Assembly (NCBI GenBank): GCA_934615635.1
Contig: CAKTTT010000004.1
Span: forward strand, 1 to 29,781
Direction: 5' to 3'
DNA length: 29,781 bases
Source of the DNA: an uncultured Eubacteriales bacterium
GTDB lineage: Bacteria > Bacillota > Clostridia > Oscillospirales > Acutalibacteraceae
The position numbers and the translations under genes were made by a program. Below are positions 14,320 through 22,047 of the stretch, piece after piece. The notes under the pieces were generated by a model that had not been told where the DNA came from, searched no databases, and saw only the letters and a program-made list of their open reading frames with translations. Positions within the stretch are counted from its first letter, which is position 1, and every line of letters begins with the position of its first letter.

Positions 14320-14934
14320 ATGTCCAAGCATTATCCCTTTACGCTGGAACCTCTGCCCTACGCCTACGACGCGCTCTCCCCCGTGCTGGATGCCCGGACG
14401 CTGGAGTTTCACCACGACAAGCATCTGCAGACCTATGTGGACAACCTCAACGCCGCGTTGAAGGACGCGCCTTCCTACCATACCTGGGAGCTGGAACGCC
14501 TGATCCTGCAGCTCGACAGCCTGCCGGAAAACCTGCGGACCCCTGTGCGCAACAACGCCGGCGGCGTATACAATCACGAGCTGTATTTCGCCTCCATGAC
14601 CGGCGGGGAAAGCCGGCCCGGCCCGGCGATGCTGCGGGAGTTGGAAAAAGCCTTCGGCTCCTATGAGGCATGGAAGGAACAGATGAAGCAGGCGGCGCTG
14701 ACCCAGTTCGGCTCCGGCTGGGCCTGGCTCATCGCGGATGCGGAGGACGGGCTGCACATTGTGAAAACCCCCAACCAGGATACACCCCTGCGGGCCAGGG
14801 TGCGGCCGCTGCTGCTGGTGGACGTGTGGGAGCACGCCTACTATCTGCAATACCAAAACCGGCGGGCGGAGTATCTGGACCGGTGGTTCGGCCTCATCGA
14901 TTGGCAGGCCGTGGAAAGCCGGCTGAAGGGCTGA
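14320..14934 (+). CDS. sodA: Superoxide dismutase, Fe/Mn family (probably Mn)
   Basis: A 204-residue cytoplasmic enzyme that dismutates superoxide. It begins YPFTLEPLPYAYDAL. Metal ligands are His31 in FHHDKH, His86 in YNHELYF, and Asp168 and His172 in DVWEHAYY. The second-shell Gln lies in PNQDTPL (Gln153), the position where Mn-type and cambialistic enzymes carry Gln, while many Fe enzymes place theirs earlier. No signal peptide. AAGGATG precedes the ATG at 14320. It stands alone on its strand, next to the ferritin-fold protein, as a small oxygen-defence locus. The sodA symbol rests on the Gln position and is less certain than the family. Confidence 0.94.
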   Translation: MSKHYPFTLEPLPYAYDALSPVLDARTLEFHHDKHLQTYVDNLNAALKDAPSYHTWELERLILQLDSLPENLRTPVRNNAGGVYNHELYFASMTGGESRPGPAMLRELEKAFGSYEAWKEQMKQAALTQFGSGWAWLIADAEDGLHIVKTPNQDTPLRARVRPLLLVDVWEHAYYLQYQNRRAEYLDRWFGLIDWQAVESRLKG

Positions 14935-14969
14935 GAACCGCCACGCTCTCCTTTCCCAATCGTTACTAT

Positions 14970-15020
14970 ACCATTTTGCAACCATATATGCAACCATTTT
15001 CGGTTATATAAATAATATCC
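14970..15020 (+). promoter_or_regulatory. Repeated operator-like sites before the ribbon-helix-helix gene
   Basis: TGCAACCAT occurs at 14977-14985 and 14989-14997, 12 bases apart, each adjoining ACCATTTT. The second copy is followed by an AACC/GGTT inverted pair. TATAAA and TAATAT hexamers lie at 15007-15018. Spacing near one helical turn is typical of ribbon-helix-helix operators, and the next gene encodes such a protein. Confidence 0.5.
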
Positions 15021-15065
15021 GTTTTGGTTACGATTAAAGTATATCAAGCGGAAAGAGGCGGCCCG

Positions 15066-15251
15066 ATGTTCAGGATAGAAAATGAGTTTAAAAACGCCAA
15101 TATCTCTCGTACCGTCCGGTTCACGGAGCCGCTTTTCGAGCGGCTGAACCAGCTCGCCCAGGAAAACGATATTTCCTTTAATCTGCTGGTTCTGCAATGC
15201 TGCAAATACGCCTTGGACAATATGGAGCAGGGACGGAAGGAGGAGCGTTAA
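15066..15251 (+). CDS. Small ribbon-helix-helix (Arc/CopG-like) protein
   Basis: A 61-residue protein beginning MFRIENEFKNANISRTVRFTE. A beta-strand with alternating polar residues (SRTVRFTE) is followed by two helices (PLFERLNQLAQEND and SFNLLVLQCCKYALDN), the layout of an Arc-type DNA-binding dimer. The start at 15066 follows an AAAGAGG site. An upstream ATG at 15024 has no site. It resembles a conserved small clostridial protein of unknown role. It has no toxin partner nearby. The repeats in its promoter region suggest autoregulation. It ends with a basic tail GRKEER. Confidence 0.78.
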   Translation: MFRIENEFKNANISRTVRFTEPLFERLNQLAQENDISFNLLVLQCCKYALDNMEQGRKEER

Positions 15252-15356
15252 GGCGATCCGCCGCCCGGTTCTCCCTATCCCTTTCCTTCAGCAGCCTCTT
15301 GGTAGCCTTTCCGCAGCCTTGCGTCCTGCTGCCTAACCACCGCCCAACTGCTCCCC

Positions 15357-15402
15357 AACCGCCCGGCCCCCTCCGTTCCGACGGAGCGCCGGGCGGTTTT
15401 TT
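15357..15402 (+). terminator. Strong Rho-independent terminator
   Basis: An 11-bp outer stem (15357-15367 with 15388-15398), with an inner CTCCGT/ACGGAG stem and a TTCG-type tip, is followed by TTTTTT. It lies 105 bases after the ribbon-helix-helix gene. Confidence 0.88.
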
Positions 15403-15734
15403 ACGAAAAACGCCGCCGCCGGGAACGGCTCCCGTGGGCAGCGGAAAACCCGTCGGGAAGCAGGGGCCAAAAGCGAAAACATCCGCGGCGCGGGAGGAGC
15501 GCCTCCTTTTCGAATCGTGAGTCCCGCGCTGCACACGACAGGCCGTCATCCCCCTCGGCCGGGCCGCCCTTCCAGCTCCCGTCTAATCCCACGGCTCTGC
15601 CGGATGCCCTGTCCGGCGGAAAATCCACTCTGGGTTGATTTTTTCCACATCGCCTCGCTACCCTTCCACCTGTGTTTGTGTTACCATAGGGGTATGAAAG
15701 CCGCTTTCATCATCATTGTATAGGGGGAATTCGT
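15403..15734. other. 332-bp intergenic stretch
   Basis: No open frame here has a start signal or family motif. The only notable element is the short inverted repeat just before the XRE gene (15694-15710). Confidence 0.5.
15694..15710. promoter_or_regulatory. Operator-like inverted repeat before the XRE gene
   Basis: ATGAAAG (15694-15700) and CTTTCAT (15704-15710) flank a 3-base centre, 25 bases before the start codon. This position is suitable for autoregulation by the XRE protein. Confidence 0.45.
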
Positions 15735-16574
15735 ATGAGCATGGCTGTCATCGGCGCGGTTATCGCCGCACTGCGCAGGGAGCGGGGAATCAAGCAGGAG
15801 GAGCTGGCCCGTTTTGTGGGTGTTTCCGTCCAGGCCGTTTCCAAATGGGAAAACGGCGGGGTGCCGGACACAGAGCTTCTCCCCAAAATCGCGGATTTCT
15901 TCTGCGTGCCGCTGGACAGGCTGTTCGGCCGACAGATCACCGATTACGCCGACCTAGAAGGCGCGCTGGCCAAAAGGATCGCCGACGCTCCGCCGGAAGG
16001 GCGGATCGAGGTGCTCTACCGGCTGTGCTGGGTCATGGAGCGGGCCCTGTTCGGTGAAAACAACCCCCGCGAAATGACCATCGAGGATATCCGGAGGGAG
16101 ACCGCCGGCGGCCCCGCTTCCTATTCCGCTTATCTGAGCGACAACGGCTTCACCTTCATGAGCCTGGCGGAAAACCGCCCCTATTTTCTCCTGGTCCCGG
16201 AAAGCCCGGATAAAAAGGCGGGCCTTTTCGACGTGGCGTACGCCCCCCTCTTCCAGGATCTGGCGGACCAGGATGTGCTGGATTCTCTGCTTTTCCTTTA
16301 TACCAGAGAGGAGAATAAGGGCTTCACCGTCAACCTGCTGACAAAAAAACTTCATCTTCAGCCGGACAAGGCGGCGGCGGTGGTGGAAACCATCAAGCGG
16401 TACGGGATGATCCACACCACCTCGGAGGAGCTGGACGACGCTTCCCAGGAAATCCACACCCTGCTCCCCCAGCCCGCGCTGGCGGCCCTATTGCTCTTCG
16501 CCCATGATCTCCTCCAAACGCCTCATCACTTTTATTATTATTCCGGCAACCGGACCGCGCCCTATCTGGCGTAG
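15735..16574 (+). CDS. XRE-family transcriptional regulator with large C-terminal domain
   Basis: A 279-residue protein. Residues 5-62 are a helix-turn-helix of the lambda-repressor/XRE type (IAALRRERGIKQEELARFVGVSVQAVSKWENG, then PDTELLPKIADFFCVPLDRLFG). The C-terminal 210 residues are helical and include a block YTREENKGFTVNLLTKKLHLQPDKAAAVVETIKRYGMIHT that looks like a second winged-helix segment. It could sense a ligand or a protein partner. AGGGGG lies 8 bases upstream of the ATG. It is monocistronic: a 13-bp GC-rich hairpin follows at 16628. Target genes are not evident from the neighbourhood. Confidence 0.88.
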   Translation: MSMAVIGAVIAALRRERGIKQEELARFVGVSVQAVSKWENGGVPDTELLPKIADFFCVPLDRLFGRQITDYADLEGALAKRIADAPPEGRIEVLYRLCWVMERALFGENNPREMTIEDIRRETAGGPASYSAYLSDNGFTFMSLAENRPYFLLVPESPDKKAGLFDVAYAPLFQDLADQDVLDSLLFLYTREENKGFTVNLLTKKLHLQPDKAAAVVETIKRYGMIHTTSEELDDASQEIHTLLPQPALAALLLFAHDLLQTPHHFYYYSGNRTAPYLA

Positions 16575-16627
16575 CCCCAACGGCGACGCGGCCGGCGGCG
16601 GAATGACGGCTCAAATCCTCCCCACCT

Positions 16628-16657
16628 CCCCCCTTCCGCCTGCGGGCGGAAGGGGGG
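16628..16657 (+). terminator. GC-rich hairpin after the XRE gene
   Basis: A 13-bp perfect stem (16628-16640 with 16645-16657) and a TGCG loop, 53 bases after the stop. No T run follows, so termination efficiency is uncertain. Confidence 0.5.
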
Positions 16658-17340
16658 CGCACGGGAGATCCCGTATGCTATGCCGGGCCCACAGGCGGGA
16701 GCCCCGCTTCCCGGCAGGCGATAACCCAGCGGCCGACGGACCTTATCCATGGCTTGCCGCGCCCTGTCTACCCTAACCGACAAGAACCGGCAAGACCTCC
16801 AGACCGGGACCTGCCGCTGTCAGTCCCGCCGGATCACCGGGCAGCCGGCCGCGGCACATAGGCCGCCCATGCCGCCCTCTCGCCGGCTAGAGAAGGCCCG
16901 GCCTGTTGAGTCCGGGCCTTTGGGGGAGGCGCGGCGTCCCACCCCCTGAGTAGCCGGGGGGCATCCCGCCCGCCTTTTGGGCCAATGCGAAAGGAAAGCC
17001 TTGTTGCGCCGCTTATGCTCCTCGCTGTCCGCTCGATCCTCCAACGCCGTTGCCGCCTTCTCCGGCAATACATCCATGCTACCGTCCGTGGATCCTCACA
17101 GTATAAACAAAGAAGCATATGCCCATCTGTATACACACCCCCGAATCTCTGCGAGTGTATTCCGCCCTTTCCTGGGATAATCAACCATATTTACCCCAAA
17201 CAAAACCATACACCCATTCACATTGATCCTTTTCTACCGCTGTTTTTTTGTATAAGGCCGCCTCCGGCTTGTTGCCTTCGCTTTTCCCGAGGCGGGCGGT
17301 AGGCGGCAAAACAGACAAAATCCGCGTTTTCCGGAAGGAC
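16658..17340. other. About 680-bp gene-poor stretch
   Basis: I see no supported gene. A 9-bp hairpin (16893-16901 with 16912-16920) lies in it. The right third (from about 17090) becomes AT-richer toward the yebC promoter. I found no tRNA T-loop, SRP-RNA or RNase P signature by eye. Confidence 0.5.
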
Positions 17341-17370
17341 TTGCGTTATCCCGGCTTTATATGGTATACT
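17341..17370 (+). promoter_or_regulatory. Promoter of the YebC-family gene
   Basis: TTGCGT (17341-17346), an 18-base spacer and TATACT (17365-17370), preceded by a TGG extended -10 element. The start codon follows 35 bases downstream, behind AAAAGGGG. Confidence 0.65.
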
Positions 17371-17405
17371 GAAGGGTAGATTATATATAAAAGGGGTTTT
17401 CAGTC

Positions 17406-18149
17406 ATGTCCGGACACTCCAAATGGAATAATATCAAACGGAAAAAGGAAAAAACCGACGGCCAGCGGGCCAAAATCTTCACCAAGATCGGCCGGGAGAT
17501 CGCCGTGGCGGTGAAGGAGGGCGGTTCCCCCGATCCCGCCTCCAACTCCAAGCTCAAGGATGCCATCGCCAAGGCCAAGGCCAACAACGTGCCCAACGAC
17601 AACATCGACCGCATCATCAAAAAAGCGGCGGGCGAGGGCAACGCGGACAATTACGAGGCGCTGCAATACGAGGGCTACGGTCCCTGTGGCATCGCCGTGA
17701 TTGTGGAAACCCTTACCGACAACCGGAACCGTACCGCCGGCGATCTGCGCCATTATTTTGACAAATACGGCGGCAACCTGGGGCAGACCGGCTGCGTGGG
17801 CTTTATGTTCAAGAAGAAGGGCGTTCTGGCCATCGAGGCGGAGGGACTGGACGAGGACAAGGTGATGGAGGATGCCCTGGAGGCCGGCGCGTCGGATTTC
17901 TCCTCCGACGGGGACGTGCTGGAGATCACCACCGAGCCGGAGGATTTCTCCGCCGTCCGCGAGGATCTGGAGGCCAAGGGCTATGCCTTTGTATCCGCCG
18001 AGGTGGAGATGCTCCCCGACGTGTACAGCTCCATCGAGGACCCGGAAAGCGTCCTCAAAATGGAAAAGCTCCTGGATGTGCTGGAGGACAACGACGACGT
18101 GCAGAACGTCTGGCACAACTGGGACCGGCCGGATGAGGACGAGGACTGA
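17406..18149 (+). CDS. yebC: YebC/TACO1-family protein (translation or transcription factor)
   Basis: A 247-residue cytoplasmic protein of full family length. The N-terminus MSGHSKWNNIKRKKEK is the diagnostic opening of the family. NVPNDNIDRIIKKAAG, YEGYGPCGIAVIVETLTDNRNRT and FDKYGGNLGQTGCVGFMFKKKG are the central blocks. The end LEDNDDVQNVWHNW is also typical. Family members were described as DNA-binding regulators. More recent work on YebC proteins points to a role in relieving ribosome stalling at polyproline stretches (established knowledge, not visible here). It is monocistronic with its own promoter and AAGGGG site. Confidence 0.96.
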   Translation: MSGHSKWNNIKRKKEKTDGQRAKIFTKIGREIAVAVKEGGSPDPASNSKLKDAIAKAKANNVPNDNIDRIIKKAAGEGNADNYEALQYEGYGPCGIAVIVETLTDNRNRTAGDLRHYFDKYGGNLGQTGCVGFMFKKKGVLAIEAEGLDEDKVMEDALEAGASDFSSDGDVLEITTEPEDFSAVREDLEAKGYAFVSAEVEMLPDVYSSIEDPESVLKMEKLLDVLEDNDDVQNVWHNWDRPDEDED

Positions 18150-18373
18150 GGCTATTCTCCGTCGAGGATATCCTCCATCCGCTATCCGGCAGTCTCTCCC
18201 GCCGCCACTCGCTCCCACCTACCTCTCCGCCCGGCCCCGGGGAGCCGGGCTAACACGCGGGAGGCCTTTCGCTCCAAGCCCTCAAACCCGCTTGGCTTTT
18301 GGGTTGTCGTCCTTTGGGCCGCGGAAGGGACGGACGGCTCCGCTTAAGCTTTGTTGAAAGGATGGAAGGAAAA

Positions 18374-18778
18374 ATGGACAAGGATTGGTCCGCGTTGATC
18401 GGCAGCACGAATCGGGAGGAGTGGACGGTGACGGAGGACCGGCTGGCCTGCAACCTGAAAAGCGGCGCCGTGCGGGTTTTCGCCACCCCCTATATGGCGG
18501 CGCTGATGGAGTACGCCGCTCTTCGCCTGGTACAACCCCATCTGCCCCAAGGCATCACCACGGTGGGCACCCAACTGGATATCCGTCACGAAAGCGCCAC
18601 TCCCGAGGGAATGCGGGTATGGGCGGAGGCGACTTTGACCGAAACCGACGGCCGCCGCTTTCTCTTTGAGATAACCGCCTATGACGAGGTGGGCGTGATC
18701 GGCCGGGGCACCCATGAACGCTGCAGCGTCCGGCAGGCCTCCTTTGAGGAGAAGGCCCGGCTGAAGCTAAAAGCTTGA
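18374..18778 (+). CDS. FlK-like hotdog-fold acyl-CoA thioesterase
   Basis: A 134-residue protein resembling the fluoroacetyl-CoA thioesterase (FlK) family, which hydrolyses small acyl-CoA esters. The start at 18374 is placed behind GGAAGGAAAA. Earlier in-frame ATGs (18299 and 18362) lack spacing. VFATPYMAALMEYAAL is the first helix with its preceding strand, and TTVGTQLDIRHESATPEGMRVWAEATL is the core sheet. YDEVGVIGRGTHERCSV contains the conserved GxGxHxR block. True substrate unknown. Similar proteins are widespread in Clostridia and mostly lack fluoroacetate relevance. The 224-base gap to yebC holds no gene. Confidence 0.85.
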   Translation: MDKDWSALIGSTNREEWTVTEDRLACNLKSGAVRVFATPYMAALMEYAALRLVQPHLPQGITTVGTQLDIRHESATPEGMRVWAEATLTETDGRRFLFEITAYDEVGVIGRGTHERCSVRQASFEEKARLKLKA

Positions 18779-18822
18779 TTTCAGGGGTATAAATACGGCT
18801 TGTATTATCTTTCCATAAATAT

Positions 18823-18855
18823 ACAAAACCCGGAGTGAAAAGCTCCGGGTTTTGT
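18823..18855. terminator. Bidirectional terminator between thioesterase and cytidine deaminase
   Basis: A 13-bp perfect stem (18823-18835 with 18843-18855) with a TGAAAAG loop and A/T-rich arms on both sides. It serves both convergent genes. Its last base is the end of the deaminase stop codon. Confidence 0.88.
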
Positions 18856-19277
18856 TATGCATCCGCTTCCTTTTTCCAATCGCAAGGCAGCAACGCCCGT
18901 AGGCGGACCGCCCTGTCGGGCTCCACCAGGATCTCCGCCTCCTTGTTTCCCTCGGCTAACTGGCTGATAAATTCCCGACACCGGCCGCAGGGGGGCAGAA
19001 TTTCGCCCTGATGATTCACCGCCACCATCCGGGCCACCTCCTGTTCTCCCGCTGTCACCATGGCGGCCGCCGCCGCGTGCTCCGCGCAAAATCCCATGGA
19101 ACAGGCGCTGTCGATACACACGCCGGTATAGAGGTTGCCCGCCTTGGTTAAAATAGCCGCGCCCACGCCGCCCGCTTCCGCGTAATCGGATAACCGCCGA
19201 GGCTTGGCGGCCGCCCAAGCAGCCTGATAAAGCTCGCTGAACTCCTTTTTCATACTCGTACTCGTACTTATCCTCAT
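18855..19277 (-). CDS. Cytidine deaminase family protein
   Basis: A 140-residue zinc hydrolase that deaminates cytidine-type nucleosides. Zinc and catalytic motifs are FCAEH (Cys ligand and catalytic Glu) and PPCGRCREF (two Cys ligands), spaced as in cytidine deaminases of the homotetrameric class. LYTGVCIDSACSMG precedes the first motif. The start is taken at 19277, where GGAGG lies six bases upstream. The ATG at 19253 (MKKEFSELYQ) matches the usual N-terminus of the family but has no ribosome site. The first eight codons from 19277 come from a short repeat tract. Blasticidin-S-type deaminases share the motifs, so the substrate is not settled. Confidence 0.88.
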   Translation of the reverse strand: MRISTSTSMKKEFSELYQAAWAAAKPRRLSDYAEAGGVGAAILTKAGNLYTGVCIDSACSMGFCAEHAAAAAMVTAGEQEVARMVAVNHQGEILPPCGRCREFISQLAEGNKEAEILVEPDRAVRLRALLPCDWKKEADA

Positions 19278-19928
19278 CCTTATCCTCCACCATCCACAGG
19301 GCCTTATCTCCCCAATCCCGCAGCCCGCGGCGAAATCTCTTCCTTCCTCTGCCGGATCCGGTCGGCCGTACCCATACGCCGGTGGCCGGCGGCTACGACC
19401 GGACTTGGAGGGCCCCGCATCGGCCTGCCCCGACACGCATCACTTCCAAATTCGCGGCCCATAAAGGAGGCCTGATGGGGGCTGCCACTGCCAGAAAAAT
19501 CTCTTTGGGGGCGGGTTTTTTTCCGGCAAGCCCGCCGCGTCCCCCTTCTCATCAGTCCCGGCAAAGCCATTCCGACCATGTTTAAGCCCTCAAGCAAAAG
19601 CAGGCGTTGAAGGCGTGGTCTGCCTGGCTCCCGTGATCGCTCGGCGGCAACGAAATCACACTTTGTGCGCGGCGTCCCCGTGGGGTTCATATGGTCCGCT
19701 ATTTTGGATATCGCTATCCTTTGTATTTGTGCAATTGCTTTTTGGCATGAATCCCCGTGCTTTTTCTTTGCGCTTGTCTGACCTTTCTTGTCAGCGCGGA
19801 GGCCCCCCATTTGCCAATGCTTCCTTCCTCGGTACAACCGGGGATTTATCCTACCTCTTCCGCGACAGCAATACGGCGGAAGGCGTCATTTCCGCCCCCC
19901 GCCGCTCTTCCTCCGTCCGCCCGGCGGA
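19278..19928. other. 651-bp intergenic stretch
   Basis: A long minus-strand frame here (19304-19837) is Arg/Gly/Pro-rich with no family motif and no ribosome site, so I do not call it. A 7-bp hairpin (19875-19881 with 19890-19896) lies 33 bases beyond the stop of the ACT gene and may end that transcript. Confidence 0.5.
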
Positions 19929-20360
19929 CTATAGGGAATAAATTTTTTCCGCGCTGAGTATCTCCACATTCCCGGCCTGAAGCGCCTTTACAGCGCCGGT
20001 GTTGTCCTCCACCCGCAGAATCACGCAGGCGCGTCCCTCATCCCGGGAGATAAACGCATACATATACTCCACACTGATCTCCGCGTCGGAGAGAGCCTTC
20101 ATCGCCTGGGCAAAACCGCCGGGTACATCGGGAATCCCGATGGCGATCACATTGGTGAGGGAAACCGTCAGCCCGGCCTCCCGCAAGATCCGCTCCGCCT
20201 CGTCCGGTTTATCCACGATGATGCGCAGAATCCCGAAGTTGGTGGTATCCGCGATGGAGAGGGCGCGGATATCGATGCCCGCGCCCGCGATAATGGCGGT
20301 GATCTCCGCCAATCTGCCGGGCTTGTTCTCCACAAAAAGCGAAAGCTGCTTGATAAACAT
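19929..20360 (-). CDS. Tandem ACT-domain protein
   Basis: A 143-residue protein made of two ACT domains (about residues 1-70 and 71-143). Domain 1 carries the signature FVENKPGRLAEITAIIAGAGIDIRALSIADT, and domain 2 the related IPDVPGGFAQAMKALSDAEISVEYMYAF. ACT domains bind amino acids at the interface. Free-standing tandem ACT proteins are commonly found next to aryl-CoA ligase/indolepyruvate oxidoreductase genes (family knowledge), as here. A role as aromatic-amino-acid sensor for the cluster is likely but inferred. The start at 20360 is behind GGAAAGGATG. It follows the first aryl-CoA ligase gene after a 320-base structured spacer. Confidence 0.9.
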   Translation of the reverse strand: MFIKQLSLFVENKPGRLAEITAIIAGAGIDIRALSIADTTNFGILRIIVDKPDEAERILREAGLTVSLTNVIAIGIPDVPGGFAQAMKALSDAEISVEYMYAFISRDEGRACVILRVEDNTGAVKALQAGNVEILSAEKIYSL

Positions 20361-20510
20361 GACGATCATCCTTTCCCGGGTGTTCATGGTGAATGGTGAA
20401 CAGAGGTATCCGCTTTCCTATACCGCAAAGCTGGTGATCGGCGACGGACGCGAAAAAACGGCGGTAATTCTTTCTCCGACGGTCCCCATCCCTCGCCCGT
20501 TTTCGCTGCC

Positions 20511-20590
20511 CTGTCCTGCGTTTCCCGGAGGGCAAACGCAGGGACACAGCCGGTCGAGTACCTGGTTTAATCGAATAGCGGGCTGTGTCC
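20511..20590 (-). promoter_or_regulatory. Structured leader with two competing hairpins upstream of the ACT gene
   Basis: Stem B pairs 20542-20551 with 20581-20590 (10 bp, perfect). Stem A pairs 20511-20523 with 20534-20546 (about 12 bp with one bulge). They share bases 20542-20546, so only one can form fully. On the minus-strand transcript stem B forms first. It lies 150-230 bases before the ACT start codon. No U run immediately follows, so it is not a plain terminator. Confidence 0.45.
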
Positions 20591-20680
20591 ATTGCCACAT
20601 CGCGAAAGATTCCGCCACAGCCCAAAGGGGGTTCCGTGCGGCACTTCGACGCGTCCGGCGCCGCCGCCCCTTGCCGATTC

Positions 20681-21979
20681 TTACAGATGCCGGTTATCAA
20701 TGACCCGCTTGGCCTTGCCCTCGCTGCGGGGCAGGGTGCCCGGCTCCATCAGCCGCACCCGGGCATGGACGTTGAGGGTGCTCTGCAGCGCCGCCTCGAT
20801 CCGTTTCTCGGTGCCCTCCAGCTCCCGTACCGTATCGGAGAAGAGCTTGGCGTTCATCTCCACCTGCACCTCCATGGTGTCCAAATTGTTCTGCCGGTCC
20901 ACCAGGATCAGGTAGTTGGGATCCATCCCCAGCTCCAGCAGAACATGCTCCACCTGAGAGGGGAACACGTTGACGCCGCGGATGATGAGCATATCGTCGC
21001 TGCGTCCCTTCGGCTTGGTCATGCGCACCGTGGTCCGTCCGCAGGCGCACATCTCGTGGGTAATGGCGCAGATGTCCCGGGTCCGGTAGCGGATCAGCGG
21101 CAGCGCCTCCTTGCCGATACAGGTGAACACCAGCTCGCCGTATTCGCCGTCTGGCAGCGGCTCCAGCGTGTCCGGATCGATCACCTCCGGATAGAAGTTG
21201 TCCTCGTTGATGTGCAGGCCGTTCTGCATCTCGCAGTCATAGGCCACGCCGGGGCCGGCGATCTCCGACAGCCCGTAGATATCATAGGCCTTGATGTCCA
21301 GCAGCCGCTCGATCTCCCGGCGCATGTTGTCCGTCCACGGCTCCGCGCCAAAAAGTCCGCCCCGCAGGGCCAGGGTCTTGGGATCGATGCCCATGTCCCG
21401 GACGGTCTCCCCGATGAACATGGCATAGGAGGGGGTGCAGCAAAGGAAGTTGGAGCCGAAATCCTGCAGGATCTGCACCTGCCGCTTGGTGTTGCCGGAG
21501 GATACCGGGATGGCCGTGGCCCCCATGTATTCCGCGCCGTAATGAAGCCCCAGTCCGCCGGTGAACAGGCCGTATCCATAGGAAACATGGATGCGGTCCT
21601 CCTTGGTGGCGCCGGCGGCGGCCAGCGCGCGGGCCGCGCCCTCCGCCCAGATATCAATATCGTGGCGGGTATATCCCACCACCGTCTGCTTGCCGGTGGT
21701 ACCCGAGGAAGCGTGGATCCGCACCAGCTCGCTCTGGGGAACGGCGAACAGGCCGAAGGGATAGTTGTCCCTCAGGTCGGTTTTTACCGTAAAGGGCAGC
21801 TTGCGCACATCGTCGATGGTGTGGATGTCCTCCGGTTTCAGGCCGATGGCGTCCAACTTTTTCTTATAGAAGGGTACATGCTCATAGGCGTTTTTCACCA
21901 TCCGGATCAGCCGCGCGGACTGAACGGCGTGGAGATAGTCCCGGGAAGCGCACTCTATCTCCGGTTGCAGAACAGGCAT
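20681..21979 (-). CDS. paaK: Phenylacetate-CoA ligase family (arylacetate-CoA ligase), copy 1
   Basis: A 432-residue AMP-forming acyl-CoA synthetase that joins phenylacetate or indoleacetate to CoA via an acyl-adenylate. The nucleotide loop SSGTTGKQT is at 91-99. YGLSEIAGPGV, RYRTRDIC, the zinc-type C-x-C of MCACGRT, and the hinge GRSDDMLIIRGVNVFPSQVE (about 330-350) are all PaaK features. It follows iorB by 68 bases, with AAGGAG upstream. In anaerobes that oxidise aryl pyruvates this enzyme may run in reverse, making ATP from arylacetyl-CoA, AMP and pyrophosphate, or may activate imported arylacetate. The direction cannot be read from sequence. Confidence 0.94.
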   Translation of the reverse strand: MPVLQPEIECASRDYLHAVQSARLIRMVKNAYEHVPFYKKKLDAIGLKPEDIHTIDDVRKLPFTVKTDLRDNYPFGLFAVPQSELVRIHASSGTTGKQTVVGYTRHDIDIWAEGAARALAAAGATKEDRIHVSYGYGLFTGGLGLHYGAEYMGATAIPVSSGNTKRQVQILQDFGSNFLCCTPSYAMFIGETVRDMGIDPKTLALRGGLFGAEPWTDNMRREIERLLDIKAYDIYGLSEIAGPGVAYDCEMQNGLHINEDNFYPEVIDPDTLEPLPDGEYGELVFTCIGKEALPLIRYRTRDICAITHEMCACGRTTVRMTKPKGRSDDMLIIRGVNVFPSQVEHVLLELGMDPNYLILVDRQNNLDTMEVQVEMNAKLFSDTVRELEGTEKRIEAALQSTLNVHARVRLMEPGTLPRSEGKAKRVIDNRHL

Positions 21980-22047
21980 GGGGGGTCACTCTCCTTACCA
22001 AAATAAATCCAGGGGGATATTTTCGCTTGGTCTACTTTTCTTAAAGA

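Noticed and set aside
19304..19837. 177-codon minus-strand frame upstream of cytidine deaminase
   Set aside because: Arg-rich composition with no domain or start signal. It could at most be a decayed gene.
20440..20500. T-box-like sequence before the ACT gene (GGGATGGGGACCGTCGG on the minus strand)
   Set aside because: It only partly matches the T-box core, with no convincing terminator stem or specifier loop. Kept as a structured leader only.
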